A stretch of DNA of 33,886 nucleotides from Solirubrobacterales bacterium (GTDB taxonomy: Bacteria; Actinomycetota; Thermoleophilia; Solirubrobacterales; 70-9): contig JASLIG010000032.1 in assembly GCA_030152805.1 (NCBI GenBank), forward strand, positions 1 through 33,886, read 5' to 3'. The notes beneath the pieces were generated by a model. It saw only the letters and a program-made list of their open reading frames with translations. It ran no database searches and had not been told where the DNA came from. Below are positions 14,271-22,437 of this stretch, one piece after another (positions within the stretch are counted from its first letter, which is position 1; each line of letters opens with the position of its first letter). A program made the translations under genes and the position numbers.

Positions 14271-14741
14271 ATGAGCTGGACTACACAAAAACGGGTATTC
14301 GTGGCCCTCGGCTGCACCGTCGCCCTCGCCGTGGCGGGCGTCGCGTTGGCGTACTTCACCTCGAGCGGCTCGGGCACCGGAACGGCCAGCGTCGGTTCCA
14401 GCTCAGCGGTGACGCTGCACGCCTCGATCACGGGCAACCTCTACCCGGGCTCGTCCTCGCCCGTCAGCTTCACGGTCGACAACCCGTCGTCCGGCGTACA
14501 ACGGGTAGGCACCGTCAGCCTCTCGAGCATCACCGTCGACGTGGCCCACTCGAGCTGCAGCACCACGATCGGCGGCGGCAACCCCGACTTCACGATGGCG
14601 GCGGTTCCCGTCAACCAGGTCTTCCAGTCGGGCAGCGGCCAGAGCGTCGGCGCGACCGGAACGCTGGCGATGAACGAAACGGGCGCCAACCAGGACGCCT
14701 GCCAGGGCGCGACGCTGACGCTGCACCTGACCAACAACTGA
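14271..14741 (+). CDS. secreted protein with SipW-type signal peptide
   Basis: A 156-aa protein. The N-terminus has a basic start, a hydrophobic stretch (VFVALGCTVALAVAGVAL) and then AYFTSSGSGTG, the pattern of SipW-dependent signal peptides of TasA/camelysin-like surface proteins. The rest is a Ser/Thr/Gly-rich beta domain with GNLYPGSSSPV, a paired Cys (SSC, NQDAC) and a C-terminal LTLHLTNN. A strong AGGAAGAGGAG site precedes the ATG; an upstream in-frame ATG at 14211 lies within the structured leader and is not used. It is probably exported to the cell surface. The next protein contains a related C-terminal domain (SLYPG and NQDAC). No matching signal peptidase is in the window. Confidence 0.75.
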   Translation: MSWTTQKRVFVALGCTVALAVAGVALAYFTSSGSGTGTASVGSSSAVTLHASITGNLYPGSSSPVSFTVDNPSSGVQRVGTVSLSSITVDVAHSSCSTTIGGGNPDFTMAAVPVNQVFQSGSGQSVGATGTLAMNETGANQDACQGATLTLHLTNN

Positions 14742-14763
14742 TCCCGCAGGGGTTGACGGGGTC

Positions 14764-15507
14764 ATGCGCACCACTCGCGGCGTGCTGGCGCTGCTGGTCG
14801 GGATCGCCTGTCTCGGCGCCGTCGCCTACGCCTCCTCTCCGCGCGACTCCCGTCCCGGCTCCGCTCCCGCAACGGAGCGGAGCCGGGGGACCGCTTCGCT
14901 GCCGAGGCCGAAGATCACCTCGCACCCCGACAAGGTGGCGCCATCGAGCGACGCCCGCTTCGCCTTCAGCGTTCGCGGACGCAACCCGCGCTTCCAGTGC
15001 CGCCTCGACGGTCGCCGCTGGACGGCCTGCAGGTCGCCGCTCCTGCTCAGCAGGCTGACGGTGGGCGAGCACGGCTTCTCGGTGCGGACCGCCGGCGGGC
15101 GGGACGCGCACGGCAAGGCCGCTCGCTTCCGCTGGCGCGTGCTCGAGCCGAAGGACTTCTCGATTGTGCCGCGGCTCGCGGGGCTCGGTTCCCTGTACCC
15201 GGGCGCGACGCCGCTGGCGCTGCCGCTGACGATCTCGAACCCGAACCCAGTGCCGATCTTCGTCACCAGCCTGCAGGTGAGAACGACGGCCGACCCGGCT
15301 GGCTGCGCCAGCGCCGAAAACATCGTCCTGACCGGGTCCAGCGCCTCCGACGCGGCGCCGATCAGGGTGCCGGCGGGTGGATCGGTGAGCCTGCCGGCTC
15401 CAGGGGCCTCCGCTCCCGCGATCCAGTTGCGTGACCTGCCGGTAAACCAAGACGCCTGCCAGCGAACCCAGTTCCCGCTGGCCTTCTCCGGGACGGCGCG
15501 AGGATGA
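14764..15507 (+). CDS. secreted two-domain surface protein
   Basis: A 247-aa protein with a signal-like N-terminus (VLALLVGIACLGAVAYA). Residues 50-130 form an Ig-like domain with the FQCRLDGRRW-TAC pattern and GEHGFSVRTAGG, common in extracellular proteins of these actinobacteria. Residues 140-245 resemble the mature part of the protein encoded just before (SLYPGATPLALPLTISNPN, late NQDAC). It lies 22 nt after that gene and overlaps the next one by ATGA, so the three form an operon. A structural or adhesive role is likely. No catalytic motif was seen. Confidence 0.7.
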   Translation: MRTTRGVLALLVGIACLGAVAYASSPRDSRPGSAPATERSRGTASLPRPKITSHPDKVAPSSDARFAFSVRGRNPRFQCRLDGRRWTACRSPLLLSRLTVGEHGFSVRTAGGRDAHGKAARFRWRVLEPKDFSIVPRLAGLGSLYPGATPLALPLTISNPNPVPIFVTSLQVRTTADPAGCASAENIVLTGSSASDAAPIRVPAGGSVSLPAPGASAPAIQLRDLPVNQDACQRTQFPLAFSGTARG

Positions 15508-17375
15508 GGCGGCTGCTCCCGACCGGCATCGCCGGCATTGCGATCCTCGCGGTGCTGGCCGGGACCGCGGCCGGAACGGCCGTCGCCTACTTCACCACGA
15601 CCGGTGCCGGCGACAGCACGCCGAAGGGCGTATCGAAACTCACCGTCCCAACGATCAGCGCCGCCACCCCGGCCGTGGGCGGAACCGTTGCCCTCACCTG
15701 GGGCGCCGTGACGCCGCCAGGCAGCGGGACCGTCACCTACGCGATAACGCGCGGCGGCGGCGAAGCCGGCGGCAACTGCTCCGCCGGCCTGACGGGAACG
15801 ACCTGCACCGACAGCGGCCTCGAACCTGGCACCTACAACTACGTCGTCACGGCCAAATGGCGCTCCTGGACCGCGAGCAGCTCGACCAAAGCCGCGACGG
15901 TGACGATCGGCTCGGCCCACCACTTCGTCCTCGCCGCCGCCTCGACGACCCCGACCGCGGGCGCCTCGGACAACCTGACGATCACCGCCAAGGACACGAA
16001 AGGGAACACCGTCACCAGCTACACCGGCTCCCACAGCCTCACCTTCTCGGGCGCCTCGACGAGCCCCGGCGGCACGAAACCGACGGTCGCCAACAGCTCT
16101 GGCACGGCGGTCAACTTCGGCAGCGCCACCGCGATCAGCTTCACCTCGGGTGTCGCCACCGTCTCCTCTTCCAAAAACGGCCTGATGAAGCTCTATGCGG
16201 CCGAGGAAGCGAACCTCATCGTCAGCGACGGCTCGATCTCCAGCGAACCCCCGCTGAAAGTCAGCGTGGCGCCGACGACCGCGTCCAAATTCGTCCTGGG
16301 CGCAACCACCACCGCGCCCGCGGCCGGCGCCGCCGACAACCTGACCGTCACCGCCCAGGACACCTACGGCAACACCGCGACCGCCTACACCGGCTCGCAC
16401 AACCTCACCTTTTCGACCGCCTCGGCCGCCCCCGACGGAACCCTCCCCACCGTCTCGGACTCCTCAGGCACCGAGGTCGCCTTCGGCGGGGCCACGGCGA
16501 TCAATTTCAGCGCCGGCGTCGCCACGGCCTCCTCGTCGAAAAACGGGACGATGAAGCTGTACAAAAGCGGCTCGACCGCCGTCAAAGCCACCGAAGGCAC
16601 GATCACAACCCCCACCGCTCTGACCGTGATCGTCGCTCCCCTGGCGGCCTCGGAATTCCTGCTCGCCACCTCCTCGGCGACCCCCGCGGCGGGAGCGTCG
16701 GCCAACCTCACCACGACCGCCCTGGACACCTACGGCAACACGGACACCAACTACACCGGCTCGCACAACCTCACCTTTTCGGGGGCTTCGGCAAGCCCCA
16801 ACGCGACGGCGCCCACGGTGGTCAACAGCGCCGGTACCGCCGTCGCCTTCGGCGGCGCCACGGCGATCAGCTTCACCGCCGGCGTCGCCAAAGTCGCCTC
16901 GTCGAAAAACGGGCTGATCAGGCTCTACCGGGCCGAGGCGGCGAGCCTCACGGTCAGCGACGGCTCGATCTCGAACCCCACGCCCGTGGCGGTGACCGTC
17001 TCCCCCACGACCGCCTCGAAACTGGCCCTGACCAATATCTCGATCAGCGCCGGCAGCCTCGGCCCCAACTGCCTCTTCACCTGCACGCTGACCGGCATCG
17101 GCAATAGCGGCACGGTCACGGCGAAGGTCGCCGTGACCGATACCTACGGCAACACGGTGAGCGCGCTGGGCAGCGGCCACGCGGTCAAAGTGACGACGAA
17201 CGGCGGCGGCACGATCGGCGGCACCCCGCTGACGATCCCCAGTACCGGCGCCGCCGAAACGGCGACGACCTTCACCTACACCTCGAAATCCTCCGGCGCC
17301 TTCTCCGAAATCGTCACCGCCGCGACCTCCGAAGGAACCACCTACACGAGCGCCACGCTGACCGCGAGCAAATAG
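15504..17375 (+). CDS. large secreted repeat protein (Ig-like repeats)
   Basis: A 623-aa exported protein. The N-terminus has a hydrophobic stretch followed by VAYFTTTGAGDS, a SipW-type signal. Residues 45-130 look like a fibronectin type III domain (TVALTWGAV, YNYVVTAKW). Three tandem beta-rich repeats follow, beginning at F141, F263 and F385, exactly 122 residues apart. Each contains an AGASDNLT-like turn, DTYGNT and YTGSHNLTFS, as in bacterial Ig-like (invasin type) domains. A degenerate fourth unit begins at 507 and carries a Cys pair (NCLFTC). There is no sortase motif or membrane anchor at the C-terminus. A surface fibre or adhesin is the likely role. Confidence 0.75.
   Translation: MRRLLPTGIAGIAILAVLAGTAAGTAVAYFTTTGAGDSTPKGVSKLTVPTISAATPAVGGTVALTWGAVTPPGSGTVTYAITRGGGEAGGNCSAGLTGTTCTDSGLEPGTYNYVVTAKWRSWTASSSTKAATVTIGSAHHFVLAAASTTPTAGASDNLTITAKDTKGNTVTSYTGSHSLTFSGASTSPGGTKPTVANSSGTAVNFGSATAISFTSGVATVSSSKNGLMKLYAAEEANLIVSDGSISSEPPLKVSVAPTTASKFVLGATTTAPAAGAADNLTVTAQDTYGNTATAYTGSHNLTFSTASAAPDGTLPTVSDSSGTEVAFGGATAINFSAGVATASSSKNGTMKLYKSGSTAVKATEGTITTPTALTVIVAPLAASEFLLATSSATPAAGASANLTTTALDTYGNTDTNYTGSHNLTFSGASASPNATAPTVVNSAGTAVAFGGATAISFTAGVAKVASSKNGLIRLYRAEAASLTVSDGSISNPTPVAVTVSPTTASKLALTNISISAGSLGPNCLFTCTLTGIGNSGTVTAKVAVTDTYGNTVSALGSGHAVKVTTNGGGTIGGTPLTIPSTGAAETATTFTYTSKSSGAFSEIVTAATSEGTTYTSATLTASK
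15924..17021 (+). repeat. three tandem 366-bp coding repeats
   Basis: Units at 15924-16289, 16290-16655 and 16656-17021 each encode 122 residues of an Ig-like domain. Nucleotide identity is high in parts, for instance around the TACACCGGCTC codons. The exact period suggests duplication by recombination; copy number may vary between strains. Confidence 0.85.
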
Positions 17376-17400
17376 CGCAGCGCGCCCTATTTTTTAACAA

Positions 17401-17418
17401 TTCCTGTGCATTCAGGAA
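17401..17418. promoter_or_regulatory. inverted repeat upstream of the metallopeptidase gene
   Basis: TTCCTG and CAGGAA are mirrored around a 6-nt centre, in the A/T-rich stretch 63 nt before the metallopeptidase ATG. It could be a regulator site. A T-run at 17390-17395 precedes it but has no proper stem. Confidence 0.35.
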
Positions 17419-17481
17419 ATATGTAGTAGGTTCACGCGCGCACGGCGCAACCACTCCACCGACGCACATCTGGGAGGCGCG

Positions 17482-18951
17482 ATGAGCAGTGAACCTCAGA
17501 ACTCCACGGAATCCGTTCCCGACGGCCAGATCCTCGCCTGGGAGGACGACCCCGGCACGCCGGACGCACCCAACAAACCGGTTCCCCACCCCCAACCGGA
17601 CATCACCCTCGCCCCGTTCCCGAGCAAAATCGCCGACGGTCCCGCACCCACTCCAGGCGCTCCCGGCACCGCCGAGTTCCGCTACTGGGCGGCCGCCGAC
17701 GCCCTGCGGCGCGTGGCCGACTACTGGGGTGGAATCCTGGGCAAAGACGCGGCCTGGTTTCCGACCGTGGGCAAAGTCCTCACGGTTCACCTCGACGCGG
17801 GCGAAATGCTGAACGCCTTCTACGACCGGAAAGGCCTCAGCTTCTTTCACGAAGCGGTCGGCGACGTGGTCATCCACTCGGGCAATAGTCCGGACGTCGT
17901 CTGCCACGAGTTCGGCCACGCGATCCTGGACTCGGTCCAGCCACGCCTGTTCGAAACGCACAGCGCCGAGCCGCCCGCCCTGCACGAGTCCTTTGGCGAC
18001 ATGAGCGCGATCCTCTCGGCGCTGCAGCTGCCGACCTTTCGCAAAGCGGTGCTGGAGAGCACCGCCGGGCACATCAATCGCACCTCGCGCCTCACCCGCC
18101 TCGCCGAGCAGCTCGGCTGGGCGGCCCGCCAGGGCCGCCCCGACTCCGTCCACCCGGACTCGCTCCGCAATGCCTGCAACTCCTTCTTCTACCAGGACCC
18201 ACTGTCGCTGCCGCCGCGGGCGCCAGCCAGCAATCTCGCCTCCGAGCCGCACTCCTTCTCCCGCGTCTTCACGGCGTCCTTCCTCAACGTGCTGGCGGGG
18301 ATGTTCTCCCTGCAGCCCGCGCAAGACGACGGCGGCCTGTTGAAGGCGAGCCAGGACGCGGGCAGGCTGCTGATCGAAGCGGCTCGCAGCACGCCGGTCA
18401 CGGTCTCGTACTTCAGCCAGTTCGCGGCCCACATGGTGGCCGCCGACCAGGCCCTGTTCGGCGGTCAGTACGGAAAAGCGCTGCAGCGCGGCTTTGTCGC
18501 CAACGGGGTCCTCGCCTTCTCGGACGCGACCTCGCCTCCCTCCGCGACAATCGCAGCGGCCGCCATGGCCGCCGCCGAGGAATCCGCCGCCGCGAGCGAA
18601 CCCCCGGCGACGGCGCCGAGCGAGGCTCGGATCGCGCTCTCAGGCCAGGCCTACGGACTGAACGAGAACCTGCTCGTCCACGCCGCCGACCAGCCCGCGC
18701 GCTTCAACGTCAACAGCGCCGCGCCCGAAGGCGGAGCGGTCCCCGGTGCCACGCACGAGGAGGCCGCGGAGGGCTTCGTCGAGGATCTCTTCCGTCGCGG
18801 CCAAGTAACGCTCGACCCGGAGATCGGCGAGCTCGGAGAGGTCCCTATGCCGTCGTCGTCTCACCCGACCCACGAAGTGCGGCGCGAGGAAGACTCGCTA
18901 GTGCTGGTGCGGCGCCACTTCCACTGCGGTTGGGCAGATCGCGAGGAGTAG
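17482..18951 (+). CDS. thermolysin-like zinc metallopeptidase without signal peptide
   Basis: A 489-aa gluzincin. H142-EFGH-146 is the zinc motif and E169 in ALHESFGDMSA the third ligand, the same arrangement as in M4 peptidases. EPHSFSRVF near residue 250 may contain the transition-state His. No signal peptide is seen; the N-terminus is Pro-rich and acidic, so the enzyme may act in the cell or leave by another route, as known for protealysin-like peptidases. Residues 300-400 are helical and Ala-rich. The last 60-70 residues (EEAAEGFVEDLFRRGQVTLD to HEVRREEDS) resemble most of the 71-aa protein encoded 12 nt downstream. That pairing suggests an inhibitor, pro-domain or partner relation. Family is firm; substrate unknown. 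Confidence 0.85.
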   Translation: MSSEPQNSTESVPDGQILAWEDDPGTPDAPNKPVPHPQPDITLAPFPSKIADGPAPTPGAPGTAEFRYWAAADALRRVADYWGGILGKDAAWFPTVGKVLTVHLDAGEMLNAFYDRKGLSFFHEAVGDVVIHSGNSPDVVCHEFGHAILDSVQPRLFETHSAEPPALHESFGDMSAILSALQLPTFRKAVLESTAGHINRTSRLTRLAEQLGWAARQGRPDSVHPDSLRNACNSFFYQDPLSLPPRAPASNLASEPHSFSRVFTASFLNVLAGMFSLQPAQDDGGLLKASQDAGRLLIEAARSTPVTVSYFSQFAAHMVAADQALFGGQYGKALQRGFVANGVLAFSDATSPPSATIAAAAMAAAEESAAASEPPATAPSEARIALSGQAYGLNENLLVHAADQPARFNVNSAAPEGGAVPGATHEEAAEGFVEDLFRRGQVTLDPEIGELGEVPMPSSSHPTHEVRREEDSLVLVRRHFHCGWADREE

Positions 18952-18963
18952 CCTTGGGCGTGC

Positions 18964-19179
18964 ATGCCCACGCCAGATCGACGCAACGAAGAGGTGGCGC
19001 CGGGCGCCGCTGAGGACGCCGAGCCGAGCGCGGCCGAAGCGGCGTTCATCCGCGGCCTGATCGCCCGCGGCGAGGCGGCCGTGGCGGTCGACGGAGAACT
19101 GCCGCCGGGCGCCACCCACGAGATCGTCGAAGAACGACCCGGCCGCCTGCCGCGGGTCGTGCGGCGCCGTTTCAGCTAA
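18964..19179 (+). CDS. small protein sharing the C-terminal domain of the metallopeptidase
   Basis: A 71-aa protein. Residues 22-71 (AEAAFIRGLIARGEAAVAVD, then LPPGATHEIVEE and RVVRRRFS) align by eye with the C-terminal tail of the peptidase upstream, where a helix ending in RRG is followed by an acidic turn, THE and a basic VRR end. It is encoded 12 nt after the peptidase stop, in one operon. By analogy with protealysin-emfourin gene pairs it could inhibit or chaperone the peptidase, or be its substrate. Its stop overlaps the convergent VOC gene by 4 nt. Confidence 0.65.
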   Translation: MPTPDRRNEEVAPGAAEDAEPSAAEAAFIRGLIARGEAAVAVDGELPPGATHEIVEERPGRLPRVVRRRFS

Positions 19180-19835
19180 GGGGATTCGGCGACCGCGGCC
19201 TTGTCCGGCGGCGCGGTGATCAGCGCGACCGGCAGAGCCAGCCGGGCCGAACGGCGCAGCGTGGCGATCCGGCGCCCCGGCTGAACCGCGGCGCGGGTCT
19301 CGCTGACGCGATCGCCGAGGCTGGCGACGGTCGCCTCGAGGTCGGGCGCGATGAGGGCGAGGCCCCAGAAGAGCGCCGGCCGGTCCACCCCGTCTCGCTC
19401 GACCACCTCCGCCGGCTCTTGCACCACCTCGAGGATCACCTCGCCGAGGCGAAAGAACGCCTGCCGGGGCGCCCCCGCCGGCGTCGGCTCCTCGCGGATG
19501 CGGCGCAGGTCCAGACCGGCGCGCTCTAGCGCCTCGACCGTTCGCTCCAGCGCCGGCGTGATCGCAACGACGTGGTCGATCGCGGTGACGCCGTTGGGAT
19601 GCGCGGGCTCCTGCTCGGGTGGCTCCCGCTCGGACTCCGTCGTCGCAAGCCCATCGAGCTCCACGCCGTCGATACCCCGCAGGGACCACTCACTCACGCC
19701 CCTGCCGGCGCCCGAGCCGGCGAAGTGGATCCGCACGTCGCCGATCACGCAGCGGTCGGCGGCGACGGCGAAGCCCGCCGCCGCCCACGCATCCGCCGAG
19801 TCGGCGAGCGTCAGCTCGTCGATCGTCGCGGCCAT
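19176..19835 (-). CDS. VOC (glyoxalase/bleomycin-resistance fold) family protein
   Basis: A 219-aa protein with two betaalphabetabetabeta modules. The second begins GVTAIDHVVAITPALERTVE and ends near VILEVVQEP, with ALFWGLALIAPDLEATV after it. The first (1-75) is degenerate. VOC proteins are metal-dependent isomerases, dioxygenases or drug binders; ligands here cannot be assigned with confidence. Its start overlaps the stop of the MFS exporter (TGATG), so the two are translated together. A role next to a drug exporter, such as binding the same compound, is possible. Confidence 0.75.
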   Translation of the reverse strand: MAATIDELTLADSADAWAAAGFAVAADRCVIGDVRIHFAGSGAGRGVSEWSLRGIDGVELDGLATTESEREPPEQEPAHPNGVTAIDHVVAITPALERTVEALERAGLDLRRIREEPTPAGAPRQAFFRLGEVILEVVQEPAEVVERDGVDRPALFWGLALIAPDLEATVASLGDRVSETRAAVQPGRRIATLRRSARLALPVALITAPPDKAAVAESP

Positions 19836-21391
19836 CAGGCCCGCGCCGCCTCCGGCTCAGCCTCCAGCGGACGGCCCTCGGCGACCGTCTCGCGCTCGAT
19901 GTCACGCTCGCGAACCATCCACAGCGCGGCGACGGCACCCGCGAAGGAGAGCAGCGCACCGAGCAGGAGGATCTCGTTGAGGCCATGTAGAAAGCCCTGT
20001 TCGGCTGCCGACTGGACCCTGTCCCGAGTCCCGCGCGGCAGGCTCGCGAGCGCCTGCGGCAGGGCGCCCGACGAGGTCGCCTCGACCAGGCCGCGCGCTT
20101 CGGAGTGGCTGACTACGCCGCCGGCCACCTCCTGCGTCTTCGCCGCGCCGGCGCCGAGGAAGACCGCACCCCAGGCGGCGATGCCGACGGCGACCCCGAC
20201 CTGGCGGAAGGTGTCGTTGATCCCCGCCGCCATGCCGCTGCGCTCCTTGGGCACGACGCTGAGCGCGACGTCGGCGATCACCGGGTTGAGCAGGCCGACG
20301 CCGATGCCGCTGACGATGAAGCCGGCGAGCAGCGCCGTCCAATCGGAGTCGACGCCAAGGCCGCCCATCAACAGGAGGCCGGCCCCGGTCAGCGCCAGCC
20401 CGGCGCTCATCAGCACCCGCGCCTGGATCCGCGCCAGCGCCAGGCCCGCCAGCGGCGCAGCGATGAAGGAGGCGATCGTGATCGGCAGGTAGCGCACCCC
20501 CGCCTCGATCGGCGAGTAGCCGAGGAAGCTCTGCAGGTAGAGCGTCAGGTAGAGGAAGAGCGCGAACATCGATCCCGAGACCGCGAAGGCGGCCAGTTGC
20601 ACGCCGGTGAAGGCGCGGCGGCGAAAGAGCGAGAGCGGCAGCATCGGCTCGCGCACCCGCTGCTCGATCGCGACGAAGGCGGCGAGCAGCACGCCGGCGC
20701 CGGCCAGCAGCGAGACGATCAGGGGGCTGCCCCAACCCTCGTCGTTGCCGCGCACCAGGCCGAGCACGAGCAGGAAGAGCGCGCTCGAGAAGGTGACCAG
20801 GCCCGCCCAGTCGATCCGCGTCGCATCGGGATCGCGCGACTCGGCCAGCTTCCAGTAGGTGACGGCCACCGCGGCCAGGCCGATCGGCACGTTGATCAGG
20901 AAGACCCACTCCCAACCGAGGCCGTCGGTGAGCAGGCCGCCGACCAGCGGGCCGATCGCGACGGCGATGCCGATCGTCCCCCCGTAGATGCCCATCGCCA
21001 TGCCGCGTTCGGGCCCGGCCGGGAACTCCTGAGCGACCAGGGCCAGCGAGACGGCGAACATGATCGCGCCGCCGACGCCCTGCAACGCCCGCGCCAGGTT
21101 GAGGAAGGTCGGGTCAGGCGCCAGCGCGCAGAGCAGCGAGGCGACCGAGAAGACGGCCAGCCCGAAGGCGAAGACGCGCCGGCGACCGAGCCGATCGGCC
21201 AGCGAGCCGGCAGTGAGGACCAGGGCGGCGAGCGAGAGCGCGTAGGCGTCGATCACCCACTGCAGGTCGGAGAAGCTGCCGCCGAGGTCGCGCTGGATCG
21301 CCGGCAGCGCCGTGTTGACGACGGTGATGTCGAGGAGCAGCATGAACGTCGCCACGCAGACGGCGCCGAGGGTCCACCACTTGCGTTCCAT
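19835..21391 (-). CDS. MFS drug exporter, DHA2 (14-TM) family
   Basis: A 518-aa membrane protein with about 14 helices. LDITVVNTALPAIQRDLGG is the DHA2 motif in helix 1, GSLADRLGRRRVF the loop 2-3 signature, and IGIAVAIGPLVGGLL the antiporter motif C of helix 5. It exports drugs or metabolites in exchange for protons. It is divergent from a MarR regulator across a 34-bp operator, the usual layout for an inducible efflux pump. GGAG lies shortly before its ATG. Confidence 0.93.
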   Translation of the reverse strand: MERKWWTLGAVCVATFMLLLDITVVNTALPAIQRDLGGSFSDLQWVIDAYALSLAALVLTAGSLADRLGRRRVFAFGLAVFSVASLLCALAPDPTFLNLARALQGVGGAIMFAVSLALVAQEFPAGPERGMAMGIYGGTIGIAVAIGPLVGGLLTDGLGWEWVFLINVPIGLAAVAVTYWKLAESRDPDATRIDWAGLVTFSSALFLLVLGLVRGNDEGWGSPLIVSLLAGAGVLLAAFVAIEQRVREPMLPLSLFRRRAFTGVQLAAFAVSGSMFALFLYLTLYLQSFLGYSPIEAGVRYLPITIASFIAAPLAGLALARIQARVLMSAGLALTGAGLLLMGGLGVDSDWTALLAGFIVSGIGVGLLNPVIADVALSVVPKERSGMAAGINDTFRQVGVAVGIAAWGAVFLGAGAAKTQEVAGGVVSHSEARGLVEATSSGALPQALASLPRGTRDRVQSAAEQGFLHGLNEILLLGALLSFAGAVAALWMVRERDIERETVAEGRPLEAEPEAARA

Positions 21392-21420
21392 TCGAATCTC
21401 CTACGTGCCGGTGTACAATT

Positions 21421-21454
21421 CTGGTCAGGTTACCTTGTAAGGTACCCTGACCAG
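21421..21454. promoter_or_regulatory. 34-bp near-perfect palindrome, probable MarR operator
   Basis: CTGGTCAGGTTACCTT and AAGGTACCCTGACCAG are mirrored around GT with a single mismatch. It sits in the 89-nt gap between the divergent MFS and MarR genes. A smaller TCAGG-CTT-CCTGA at 21464-21476 repeats the outer half-site just before the marR ATG. Binding here could repress both genes. Confidence 0.8.
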
Positions 21455-21480
21455 ACGACCTTATCAGGCTTCCTGACGAT

Positions 21481-21990
21481 ATGCGTGACGCCACCCACAC
21501 TATGCCGATTGCACCGGGGACGATCCCCCTCCCCGGCCTGCTCGAGATCGCCGCCGAGGCGATGCTGGCCGAGTTCCGCGAGGCCCTGGTCGAGCACGGC
21601 TACGCCGACCTCCGCCCCACCCACGGTTGCGTCTTCCGCTTCGTCCGCGAGGACGGCATGCGCCTCACCGACCTGGCGGCCCACGCCGGCGTCACCAAGC
21701 AGTCGGCCGGCGAGCTGGTCGACGACCTGGTCGGGCTCGGCTATGTCGAACGCACCGCCGACCCCGAGGACCGCCGCGCCAAGCTGATCTGCCTGACCAA
21801 GCGCGGCGAGGAAGCCCAGCGCGTCGGCTTCGGCCTCTTCGGCGACCTGGAGCGTCGCTGGGCCGGCGAGTTCGGTTCCGAGCGCATCGAGCGGCTGCGT
21901 GAGCTGCTCGAGGAGATCGCCGCCGAGAAGGCCCCGGCCGCCGTGCCCGAGCTCTCGCAAGCAGCGCTCGCCGGGGTCCGCGGCGAATAG
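21481..21990 (+). CDS. MarR family transcriptional regulator
   Basis: A 169-aa winged-helix protein. The recognition region reads MRLTDLAAHAGVTKQSAGEL and the wing GYVERTADPEDRRAKLICLT, both standard for MarR. Flanking helices at 15-45 and 110-150 form the dimer domain. It should bind the palindrome directly upstream and release the MFS/VOC operon when a ligand binds. The ligand is unknown. The first ATG of the frame is used; no strong ribosome-binding site was seen. Confidence 0.92.
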   Translation: MRDATHTMPIAPGTIPLPGLLEIAAEAMLAEFREALVEHGYADLRPTHGCVFRFVREDGMRLTDLAAHAGVTKQSAGELVDDLVGLGYVERTADPEDRRAKLICLTKRGEEAQRVGFGLFGDLERRWAGEFGSERIERLRELLEEIAAEKAPAAVPELSQAALAGVRGE

Positions 21991-22046
21991 CGGGCCGCTG
22001 CGCCTCGCAGATACTGAGCGATCAATATTTTGTTTGCAATCTGAGT

Positions 22047-22052
22047 TAGACT
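22047..22052 (+). promoter_or_regulatory. likely -10 box of the legumain-like operon (leaderless)
   Basis: TAGACT ends 7 nt before the GTG at 22060, the spacing known for leaderless actinobacterial mRNAs. The stretch 22021-22047 is A/T-rich (ATATTTTGTTTGCAAT). No ribosome-binding site precedes the GTG. Confidence 0.5.
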
Positions 22053-22059
22053 CGCGCCC

Positions 22060-22437
22060 GTGAACCCGCGCTCCCGGGTCGACGCCTCGCTTGCTCGTTC
22101 GCTCGCCAGCAAAGCGTTCGGGGATGAAAGCGGTGCGGTGGTGTACGTGGACCGCGCCCCACGAGAGCCCGGCACCGTCTCGCTGGGACCTGAAACGGTC
22201 GAGATCGAGCGCCCCGCGGTGGTCGTGTTCCGCGACGAGGTGCCGGGAGCCAACTGGATGCACGATTGCAGCTACGCGCTCGTCGACCTCGAGACGGGCG
22301 ACGTCCTGCTCACCACAGCCGCCGATCGCCCGCCGCGATTCGGCTTGCTGCCCGAGACCTGGGTGGTCGCGGCCGACCCCGACGAACGTGCCGACCTCGT
22401 GCCACCGCAACCTGAATCGGAGGAAAGAGATGGGTAA
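22060..22437 (+). CDS. small protein sharing the N-terminal domain of the legumain-like peptidase
   Basis: A 125-aa protein starting with GTG. Residues 51-95 (VVVFRDEVPGANWMHDCSYA, then LETGDVLLTTAADRPP) align by eye with residues 66-106 of the peptidase encoded next (VLVFEDLMPGANFGHPCRYL, then PDNGELVHQEKAFFPP), sharing V-F-x-D-x-x-P-G-A-N, H-x-C and the following beta strands. It overlaps that gene by 8 nt. There is no signal peptide. A domain kept both inside the peptidase and as a separate protein suggests inhibition, sensing or complex formation. No function is known to me. Confidence 0.7.
   Translation: MNPRSRVDASLARSLASKAFGDESGAVVYVDRAPREPGTVSLGPETVEIERPAVVVFRDEVPGANWMHDCSYALVDLETGDVLLTTAADRPPRFGLLPETWVVAADPDERADLVPPQPESEERDG

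Noticed and set aside
17373..17396. Terminator after the repeat protein (GC-rich stretch then six T)
   Set aside because: The only stem is about 3 bp around a 3-nt loop; not convincing as an intrinsic terminator.
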